Assembly (NCBI GenBank): GCA_964598695.1
Contig: CAZRDB010000161.1
Span: 1 to 11,654, forward strand
Length of the DNA: 11,654 nt
Direction: 5' to 3'
DNA from: CAZRDB01 sp964598695
Lineage (GTDB): Bacteria; Armatimonadota; Zipacnadia; UBA1398
The notes below the pieces were generated by a model. The model ran no database searches. It had not been told where the DNA came from and worked only from the letters and a program-made list of their open reading frames with translations. Position 1 is the first letter of the stretch. Every line of letters begins with the position of its first letter. Below, in pieces: positions 6,319-11,654 of the stretch. Position numbers and translations under genes: made by a program.

Positions 6319-7971
6319 ATGCGGGAGCTGGACGACTACCTCGCCCGTGCAGGCCTGCCCGAGCACGTCGCGCGGGAGCTTCGGAGCCTCTGGCAGCGTG
6401 CCGACGCGGCGACCCGTGAGAGCGAGGAGCGCATGCGGAGCATCTTCCGCGCCGCTCCGACGGGCATCGGGGTCGTGATCCACCGGGTCTTCACCGAGGT
6501 CAACGACCGTTTCTGCGCGATGGTCGGCTACGCGCCGGAGGAGTTGATCGGGCAGTCCGCCCGGATGATCTACCCCAGTGACGAGCACTACGCGGAGGTC
6601 GGCCGGGAGAAGTACCGGCAGATCGCCGAGCACGGGATCGGAACCGTGGAGACCCTGCTCCTCCGCAAGGACGGCGTGACGATCGATGTGCTGATGAGCA
6701 GCTCGCCGATCGACCCCGAGGACCTCGAGCGGGGGGTGACCTTCACGGCCCTCGACATCACCGAGCGCCGCCGCGCGTCCGAGGATCGTCGACGGCTGGA
6801 AGCGCTGCTGCAGCGCGCCGAGCGTCTCGAGAGCCTCGGCACGCTTGCGGGGGGGATCGCCCACGACTTCAACAACATCCTCGGCGCCCTGCTCGGCTAC
6901 ACCGAGATCGCGCTCGATGAGCTGGGGAGCGCCGAGCACCTCCGGCCCCACCTCGAGCAGGTGCAGGCGGCGGGGTTCCGCGCCCGCGATCTGGTTCAGC
7001 AGATCCTGACCTTCAGCCGCGAGGCCGAGCAGGAGGTGAGGCCGACATCGCTGCAGCCGATCGTCGCTGAGGTCGTCCGCTTCCTGCGGGCCTCCGTGCC
7101 GGCCATGGTCGAGATTCGGGAGCGGGTCGATTGCGAGCCGGGGACGGTAGAGGCCGACCCGACCCAGCTTCACCAGGTGCTGATGAACCTGGGCACGAAC
7201 GCGTGCCAGGCCATCGGGGGAGCAGGCGGCGTCGTCGAGATCGGGCTCGAGGCGGTGACCGTGGACGAGGACCTGGCGACGCGCCTCGGGGGGGTCGGGC
7301 CCGGCCCCTACGCCGTCGTCTCGGTCTCCGACACGGGCTGCGGCATCGCGCCCGAGGCGATGGCCCGCATCTTCGACCCCTTCTACACCACCAAGCCGCG
7401 GGGCGAGGGCACGGGACTCGGGCTGGCGACCGCCCATGGGATCGTGCGCGGCCACGGCGGGGCGATCTCCAGCTACAGCGAGGTCGGCGTGGGCACCACC
7501 TTCCGCGTCTATCTGCCCGTCTCCGCGCGCCGTCCGGAGGCCGAGGAGGTCGCCGCCGCGGGGGCCGCGCCGCCCGGGCGCGGGGAGTCCCTCCTGATCG
7601 TCGATGACGAGGTGGCCGTCGCGCGCGTGACGGCGCGCATGCTCTCGGCGCTCGGGTACCGGGTGGAGACGACCTCAGATCCGGTCGCGGCCCTTGCCCA
7701 GATCCAGGCCGCCAGCCCGCGCTACGATCTCATCCTGGCCGACTACGCCATGCCGGGCATGGTGGGGACGGAGCTGGCGCGGCAGGTCCACGAGAGCGAC
7801 CCCGGGCTGCCGGTCGTGCTGATCTCCGGCTTCAGCCATGTCTTCACCGGCCACTCGCTGGAGGCGGTCGGGATCGCCGGCGTGGTCGCGAAGCCCTTCT
7901 CCTCACACCAGTTGGCCGCCGCCGTACGGGCGTCGCTCGACGCGCGCCCCGAGATGGGAGCGCCGCGGTAG
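6319..7971 (+). CDS. PAS-domain hybrid histidine kinase with C-terminal receiver domain
   Basis: A 550-residue soluble hybrid sensor kinase with no membrane segment. Seen in order: a short helical N-terminus; a PAS domain at about 38-150 (ERMRSIFRAAPTGIGVV, FCAMVGYAPEELIGQS, and a TALDITERRRA exit helix); a dimerisation/phosphoacceptor helix GTLAGGIAHDFNNILGALLG with His182; N-box QVLMNLGTNACQAI (N294); G1 SDTGCGI (337-343); F-box IFDPFYTT (351-358); G2 GEGTGLGLA (362-370); and a receiver at about 424-540 with DD429-430, phosphoacceptor Asp475 (ILADYAMPGM), S503 and K525 (VAKPF). All residues needed for autophosphorylation and transfer are present. The HDFNN-type H-box is common in kinases from delta-proteobacteria, planctomycetes and similar groups. 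The signal is probably cytoplasmic and sensed by the PAS domain. No response regulator or transcription factor gene is adjacent, so the output is unknown. Start at 6319 rather than 6193, because the extension is low-complexity. Confidence 0.92.
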   Translation: MRELDDYLARAGLPEHVARELRSLWQRADAATRESEERMRSIFRAAPTGIGVVIHRVFTEVNDRFCAMVGYAPEELIGQSARMIYPSDEHYAEVGREKYRQIAEHGIGTVETLLLRKDGVTIDVLMSSSPIDPEDLERGVTFTALDITERRRASEDRRRLEALLQRAERLESLGTLAGGIAHDFNNILGALLGYTEIALDELGSAEHLRPHLEQVQAAGFRARDLVQQILTFSREAEQEVRPTSLQPIVAEVVRFLRASVPAMVEIRERVDCEPGTVEADPTQLHQVLMNLGTNACQAIGGAGGVVEIGLEAVTVDEDLATRLGGVGPGPYAVVSVSDTGCGIAPEAMARIFDPFYTTKPRGEGTGLGLATAHGIVRGHGGAISSYSEVGVGTTFRVYLPVSARRPEAEEVAAAGAAPPGRGESLLIVDDEVAVARVTARMLSALGYRVETTSDPVAALAQIQAASPRYDLILADYAMPGMVGTELARQVHESDPGLPVVLISGFSHVFTGHSLEAVGIAGVVAKPFSSHQLAAAVRASLDARPEMGAPR

Positions 7972-7979
7972 CCCGGTCC

Positions 7980-7994
7980 GGCGCTTGCGGCGCC
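7980..7994. terminator. Short GC hairpin between convergent kinase and glycoside hydrolase stops
   Basis: GGCGC (7980-7984) and GCGCC (7990-7994) are inverted around TTGCG in the 22-base gap between the kinase stop (7971) and the glycoside hydrolase stop (7994-7996). Only five base pairs and no T-tract, so this is a weak candidate for a bidirectional terminator. Confidence 0.25.
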
Positions 7995-9658
7995 TACGCC
8001 TCGGGCTCGAGCAGTACGACCCAGTCGTGGCCATGGCCGGGGGCGGGGAGGGTGACCTCGCCGGCGCGGTCGGCCGTGACCGTGCCGCCGTCGCTCTCGG
8101 TCATCGCGACCGGATCGAAGTGGGTCACGTGGTAGCGCGCGCCGGGCTCGAGCTGCCGGAGCGCGACGGGCCAGTCCTCGAGCAGGTAGAACACGCGCGG
8201 GCCGTCGGTTACGCCGATCGCGCACGGGGCCACGATGCTGGGCGGGGGGCCGGCGGTCGCGATGGGTGCGGCGCCCGCCTCCACGACCGGTCCGGCGGCC
8301 CAGGCGGCCCAGGTGAAGTGGGGCTGGAAGGTCCACCACGGCAGCTTGGCGAGCCACCGCATGCCGGCCGCGATCTGGCAGCCGCCGTCGAGGTGCATCG
8401 CGCGGTTCCAGGGGATCGCGCCGTAGCCGGTCGAGCCAGGGGTGGGGGAGGGGCCGTGGGGCTGTTCCTCGCGGTTAACCTGCCAGATCCCGTTCGCGCC
8501 GTAGGTGTGGCCCGCCGCGCCGCTCGCCATGCACATCCAGAACATCGCGCGGGTCTTCGCCGCGGGGATCCGGTCGAGCAGCATCTCGTAGCTCGCCTCG
8601 CCGTTCACGACGGGCATGGTCGGCCAGGCGGCGCGGCTCTGCACGACGGTTCGGGCCGCTTCGGCCTCGACGACGCGCTCGGGGCCGTCGTGCGGGGTCT
8701 GGAGGAGGTCGAAGTCGAGCAACGCGTCGTCGTCGACCGCATGGCGTGCCGAGTAGGAGTTGATCGCCGTCGGATGCACGGTGAGCAGGCGGCGCCACGG
8801 GTCGGTCGCGCGGATGTAGCGCATCACCTCGCTCCACCGGCGCGACGTGGCCTGGTCGTCGTAGGGGAAGCCCTCGGCCTGGTAGTAGGGGAGGTTGGCC
8901 TCACCGGCCGCGCACCAGACGACCGGCCAGGCGCCGTAGCGCGCGATGAGGTAGCGCCAGTGGGCCTTGAGCTTCTCCTCGCCCATCCAGGGCATGAAGT
9001 AGCCCCAGGCGCCGACGATGCACGGCAGAATGCCCTGCTCGACGAGGTGTCCGAGCCGCTGGTCGGCGGCATCGAAGTAGGCGGGGTTGATGCGGGCGTA
9101 GCCCTCCTCCCACGGGAAGCCGGCCTCGTTCGCGCCGCGCGGGTCAAAGGGCGGCATGTCGGGGTAGAGCCCCGCGACGATCTGCACGACGCTGAAGCCC
9201 TTGGCCTTGCGGTCAGCGGTGAGCGTCGCGAACTCCTCGGGCCAGTGCAGGCGGGCGCAGAGGCCCATCCACCAGGTGTCGCCGAGCCATAGGAACGGGG
9301 TGCCGTCGGCGTGCTCGAGGTGCCGCCGGTCGGGCGCGACGCCGACCGGCCCGTGCGCGAACAGCGGGTTGTCGCCCGTGTAGGGCTCAACCACGACCGT
9401 GCCGCGCAGGCCGTGGAGCCCGGCGTCGCTCGAGGTGCTGCACTCGCTCCACCAGCGGTGGGCGCCCGGCCGGGGCGAGGCGTAGCGGACCTTCCACGTG
9501 CTCCCGCCGGCCCAGAACGCGGGCGCCCGGCGCAGGGCGCCGCCGGGCTCGGCGAAGACCACGTCGAGGGAGACGCCATTGAAGGGATCGTCGTACGGAG
9601 CCTGGGCCGAGAACGCGATCTCGGCCGGCACGTTGGCCTGCGTACGGCAATGCTGCAT
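7994..9658 (-). CDS. Apiosidase-like glycoside hydrolase (DUF5060-like N-domain + DUF4038 TIM barrel)
   Basis: A 554-residue probable carbohydrate-active enzyme. Seen: an N-terminal beta domain at about 10-95 (YDDPFNGVSLDVVF, WKVRYASPRPGAHRWW, LHGLRGTVVV) resembling DUF5060; a DUF4038/apiosidase-like barrel at about 96-450 opening with DGTPFLWLGDTWWMGL (118-133); a strand with VVWCAAGEANLPYY (246-259) whose Glu253 suits the acid/base; VVNGEASYEML (350-360) whose Glu354 suits the nucleophile; and FWMCMASGAAGHTYGANGIW (373-392), a conserved late-barrel block. A C-terminal beta domain at about 455-554 ends GHDWVVLLEPE. Family role: cleavage of terminal sugars in plant pectin or similar glycans (GH140-type apiosidases); the exact sugar cannot be told here. 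There is no signal peptide, so a cytoplasmic location is implied. ATG at 9658 has GAGG nine bases upstream. No transporter or regulator gene lies in the window. Confidence 0.85.
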   Translation of the reverse strand: MQHCRTQANVPAEIAFSAQAPYDDPFNGVSLDVVFAEPGGALRRAPAFWAGGSTWKVRYASPRPGAHRWWSECSTSSDAGLHGLRGTVVVEPYTGDNPLFAHGPVGVAPDRRHLEHADGTPFLWLGDTWWMGLCARLHWPEEFATLTADRKAKGFSVVQIVAGLYPDMPPFDPRGANEAGFPWEEGYARINPAYFDAADQRLGHLVEQGILPCIVGAWGYFMPWMGEEKLKAHWRYLIARYGAWPVVWCAAGEANLPYYQAEGFPYDDQATSRRWSEVMRYIRATDPWRRLLTVHPTAINSYSARHAVDDDALLDFDLLQTPHDGPERVVEAEAARTVVQSRAAWPTMPVVNGEASYEMLLDRIPAAKTRAMFWMCMASGAAGHTYGANGIWQVNREEQPHGPSPTPGSTGYGAIPWNRAMHLDGGCQIAAGMRWLAKLPWWTFQPHFTWAAWAAGPVVEAGAAPIATAGPPPSIVAPCAIGVTDGPRVFYLLEDWPVALRQLEPGARYHVTHFDPVAMTESDGGTVTADRAGEVTLPAPGHGHDWVVLLEPEA

Positions 9659-9732
9659 GGGGTGGCACCTCGCTCGCCCGTGGCGGATCGCCTGCCCCCG
9701 ACAGGTGCGCCGGAGAGCAGTGCTCGGCCCTG

Positions 9733-9752
9733 GTTCGCCCGATGTGGCGAAC
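9733..9752. promoter_or_regulatory. Operator-like inverted repeat GTTCGCC-N6-GGCGAAC
   Basis: Two perfect 7-base arms (9733-9739 and 9746-9752) flank the spacer CGATGT in the 280-base gap between the glycoside hydrolase (starting 75 bases away on the minus strand) and the methyltransferase (starting 187 bases away on the plus strand). The size and symmetry suit a dimeric repressor. Its distance favours the glycoside hydrolase as the target. A smaller dyad, GAGCA-G-TGCTC, lies just beside it at 9715-9725. The regulator is not in the window. Confidence 0.4.
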
Positions 9753-9808
9753 GGCCTGCACGGCGAGCGAGGTTACTGCTCGGCTGGTTGCAGCGCCGCC
9801 GAGACGTT

Positions 9809-9841
9809 CGCCCGGCCCTCGCGAGGGAGGCCGACCGGGCG
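9809..9841. other. Nested GC-rich hairpin in the divergent gap
   Basis: Outer arms CGCCCGG (9809-9815) and CCGGGCG (9835-9841) enclose a perfect 12-base palindrome, CCCTCGCGAGGG (9816-9827). The whole could fold as a stem with an inner stem-loop. No T-run follows. It lies about 25 bases upstream of TATGAT (9866-9871), a possible -10 box for the methyltransferase gene that lacks a good -35. It may be a protein-binding site or a structural element; no gene is seen in 9659-9938. Confidence 0.35.
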
Positions 9842-9938
9842 TAGCCCCCGGCCCCGGTGCGGGCGTATGATCGGGCCGAGGGGGAGGCGCTGTCTCCTTG
9901 GGTTCGTGGTGGCGCGATGGAGAGGGGCTGTTCACACG

Positions 9939-10580
9939 ATGGCGCTTCGCGGTCCTTGCATGCGCGGCGTTCGCGCGGTTCGGGTTCTCGTCGGGCTTGT
10001 CGCCGTGGGCCTGTTGGGCACGGCCGCCTTCGCGATGGGCGATCGGGAGGAGTGGCAGCAGCCGGAGCGCGTGATGGCCGATCTCCACCTGGAGCCGGGG
10101 ATCACGATCGCGGATGTCGGCTGCGGGACCGGCTACTTCACCTTCCGCCTGGCGCAAGCCGTCGGCGAGGAGGGCCGCGTGCTGGCCGTCGACATCGACG
10201 AAGGCGCCCTCGCGCGGCTGCGCGAGGAGGCCGAGCGCGGGCAGGTCCGCAACGTCGAGACGGTGCGCTCGGAGCCCACGAGCACCACCCTGGCCGACGC
10301 CTCGGTCGACGCCGCGTTCATCTGCGACGTGCTGCACGAGGTGCCGGCCGAGGGTCGGAGCCCCCTCGTGGCCGACGTCGCCCGCGCGCTGCGGCCCGGT
10401 GGGCTGCTGTATCTCATCGACTACCGGAAGTCGCACGAGGTGACGTGCGACCCGTACGAGATCCTCATCGCGCGCGAGGACCTGCAGCGTATGGCCGAGG
10501 AGGCGGGGCTCGTGCTCGATGCCGAGTTCCACTACCTGCAGTACCAGGTGTTCCTCAGGTTCCGCAAGCCGGCCGAGTGA
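9939..10580 (+). CDS. Class I SAM-dependent methyltransferase with N-terminal signal peptide
   Basis: A 213-residue protein. Seen: a signal peptide at 1-32, with arginines R4, R9, R12 and R15, a hydrophobic core VLVGLVAVGLLGTA, and an AFA cleavage site before MGDREEW; then EEWQQPERVMADLHLEPG (37-54), the lead-in of a known methyltransferase subgroup; SAM motif I IADVGCGTGYFTFRLA (57-72); the acidic motif II VLAVDID (81-87); a post-motif strand AAFICDVLHEV (125-135); and LRPGGLLYLIDYR (151-163), the usual motif III region. The Rossmann-like core is complete. An exported SAM enzyme is odd because SAM is cytoplasmic; members of this group with signal peptides are known, but I cannot name the substrate. 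ATG at 9939 is preferred (GGAGAGG upstream, loose spacing); ATG at 9960 would keep most of the signal peptide but has no ribosome site. It converges on the DUF1846 gene with a 12-base gap. Confidence 0.85.
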   Translation: MALRGPCMRGVRAVRVLVGLVAVGLLGTAAFAMGDREEWQQPERVMADLHLEPGITIADVGCGTGYFTFRLAQAVGEEGRVLAVDIDEGALARLREEAERGQVRNVETVRSEPTSTTLADASVDAAFICDVLHEVPAEGRSPLVADVARALRPGGLLYLIDYRKSHEVTCDPYEILIAREDLQRMAEEAGLVLDAEFHYLQYQVFLRFRKPAE

Positions 10581-10595
10581 GCCGCCCGGGCCTCA
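10578..10595. terminator. Imperfect dyad containing both stop codons of a convergent pair
   Basis: TGAGCCGCCCGGGCCTCA runs from the methyltransferase TGA (10578-10580) to the complement of the DUF1846 TGA (10595-10593). TGAG and CTCA pair at the ends, with the palindrome GCCCGGGC inside. There is no T-tract. It resembles the junction at 4837-4852 in placing both stops in the arms. Its role as a terminator is only possible. Confidence 0.25.
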
Positions 10596-11654
10596 GCGGA
10601 GGTAGTAGTCGTGCGAGGTGGGGCTCGCGTCGGTCGTCACGTCGACGCCCAGCTTCCGAAGGCCCGCCTCGTCTCCGGCGCCGGGCTCGTGCGTGAGGTG
10701 CATCTGGGCGCCGCGCAGCCGGGGGAGCATCTCCACCCCCGCTTTGGCCGCCGGGTTGCTCGCCGCGCTGATCCCGAGGGCCACGAGCACCTCCTGGACG
10801 TTGAGGCTCGGCGAGTGGGAGCCGAGGTAGCCGGCCTTGAGCGCCGTGACGCTCTCCACGATGCTCGCGGGGAGCAGGTGGATGTGCTCGGGCAGGCCCG
10901 CCAGCTCCTTGATGCCGTTGATCAGGGCGGCCGAGGCCGAGTGGAGCAGCGGGGAGTTGGCGCCCGTGACGATCGCCCCCGTCGGGAGTTCGAGGGCCGC
11001 GCCGCAGAAGAAGCCGTCGTTGCCCTTCTGCCGTCGCTCGCCCTCCGCGGCGGCGGCGCGGGCGGGCTCCACGACGGGTCGGTCGGTGGCCGAGGCGCCC
11101 AGCCGCACGAGCAGTTTCTGGACGCGGCGCACCGCCTCCGGCGGGCAGATCCCCCGTTCACGCTCCCAGTGATGCCGGAAGTAGCGGCGGATGACCTCCT
11201 GGACCGAGGCCGCGCAGACCGCCGCGTTGTCGACGATGCCGGCGCCGGCGCGGTTCACCCCCATGTCGGTGGGTGACTGGTAGACCGTGGCGCCCTCCCG
11301 CTCGCCCGCGATCCGGTCGATGATCGCCTTGAGGATGGGGAAGTTCTCGATGTCCCGGTTGTAGTTGACCGCTGTCCGCCCGTAGGCCTCGAGGTGGAAC
11401 GGGTCGATCATCACGATGTCGCCCAGGTCGGCCGTCGCGGCCTCGTAGGCGACGTTCACCGGGTGGTCGACCGGGAGATCCCAGATCGGGAAGGTCTCGA
11501 ACTTCGCGTATCCGGCGGCGAGTCCGCGTCGGTGGGCGTGGTAGAGCTGCGAGAGACAGGTCGACATCTTGCCGCTCCCCGGCCCTGTGCCGGTGACGAC
11601 GACGATCGGCTTCTCGGTCTCGCTCTTCGGAAAGAAGAGGGTCAGGCGCTTCGT
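10593..11654 (-). CDS. DUF1846 family protein, C-terminal 353 residues (start outside the window)
   Basis: The gene is read on the minus strand and is open through base 11654; full members are about 500 residues, so roughly 150 N-terminal residues are missing. Seen near the visible start: IVVVTGTGPGSGKMSTCLSQ (positions 17-36 of the visible part), then LYHAHRRGLAAGYAKFETFP, LPVDHPVNVAYEAATADLGD, MIDPFHLEAYGRTAVNYNRD and SPTDMGVNRAGAGIVDN, all close to the family consensus. The ATG at 11567 is internal, not the start, because the conserved block continues upstream of it. GPGSGKM resembles a Walker A loop except for Met in place of Ser/Thr, a feature I recall as normal for the family. The C-terminus ends with SPTSHDYYLR. 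The family is widespread and structurally studied, but its function is unknown; nothing in the neighbourhood explains it. Confidence 0.92.
   Translation of the reverse strand, partial: TKRLTLFFPKSETEKPIVVVTGTGPGSGKMSTCLSQLYHAHRRGLAAGYAKFETFPIWDLPVDHPVNVAYEAATADLGDIVMIDPFHLEAYGRTAVNYNRDIENFPILKAIIDRIAGEREGATVYQSPTDMGVNRAGAGIVDNAAVCAASVQEVIRRYFRHHWERERGICPPEAVRRVQKLLVRLGASATDRPVVEPARAAAAEGERRQKGNDGFFCGAALELPTGAIVTGANSPLLHSASAALINGIKELAGLPEHIHLLPASIVESVTALKAGYLGSHSPSLNVQEVLVALGISAASNPAAKAGVEMLPRLRGAQMHLTHEPGAGDEAGLRKLGVDVTTDASPTSHDYYLR

Noticed and set aside
4865..6478. 537-codon open frame on the plus strand
   Set aside because: It is antisense to the beta-lactamase-like gene, with low-complexity Val/Gly/Arg/Asp composition and no family motif.
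5536..7455. 639-codon open frame on the minus strand
   Set aside because: It lies opposite the hybrid kinase, whose motifs are complete, and runs into the hydrolase gene in the wrong frame. Its translation is Arg/Ser/Pro-rich and matches no family. It is a high-GC shadow.
7838..9292. 484-codon open frame on the plus strand
   Set aside because: It is antisense to the glycoside hydrolase, with biased composition and no known domain.
9387..10532. 381-codon open frame on the minus strand
   Set aside because: It overlaps the glycoside hydrolase N-terminus, the intergenic gap and the methyltransferase in antisense, with no domain. The real genes on both sides have clear motifs.
1..11654. tRNA genes, CRISPR arrays, transposases, attachment sites
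   Set aside because: I found no cloverleaf with a T-arm consensus, no regularly spaced repeats, no transposase or integrase motifs and no terminal inverted repeats. All long gaps are under 300 bases.

Overview
This is a compact, very GC-rich bacterial window with nine protein genes, two of them cut by the window edges. I see no RNA genes, insertion sequences, CRISPR arrays or origins. The genes are a cobalamin-type uroporphyrinogen decarboxylase relative, an apiosidase-like glycoside hydrolase, a PAS hybrid histidine kinase and a DUF1846 protein. This mix would fit a free-living heterotroph such as a planctomycete, armatimonad, hydrogenedentote or similar lineage. That is only a guess, and the sequence does not fix the phylum.

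Layout. Positions 1-2768 (minus strand): a P-loop ATPase gene overlaps a small gene whose product resembles a TOPRIM nuclease (ATGA overlap). After an 87-base gap comes the N-terminal part of a URO-D family protein that runs off the left edge. Positions 3002-4842 (plus): a branched-chain amino acid aminotransferase (ilvE-like), then a 300-residue protein made only of Clp N-terminal repeats. Positions 4847-6055 (minus): a class C beta-lactamase-like serine hydrolase. Positions 6319-7971 (plus): a hybrid sensor kinase. Positions 7994-9658 (minus): a DUF4038/apiosidase-like glycoside hydrolase. Positions 9939-10580 (plus): a SAM methyltransferase with a signal peptide. Positions 10593-11654 (minus): a DUF1846 protein that runs off the right edge.

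From 3002 onward, genes or short gene runs alternate in direction. All three convergent pairs are nearly back to back (4, 22 and 12 bases between stops). At two of these junctions both stop codons sit inside a small dyad. Promoter space is limited to three divergent gaps (2769-3001, 6056-6318, 9659-9938). The last holds an operator-like inverted repeat and a strong nested hairpin.

Most genes look like ordinary metabolic or sensory cargo with no obvious shared pathway. The most interesting unit is the ATPase plus TOPRIM-like pair at 811-2768. Its gene order recalls two-gene anti-phage systems (PARIS AriA/AriB, RloA/RloB, split OLD-type nucleases). It does not plainly match any of them, and the ATPase uses looser codons than its neighbours, as expected of transferred DNA.
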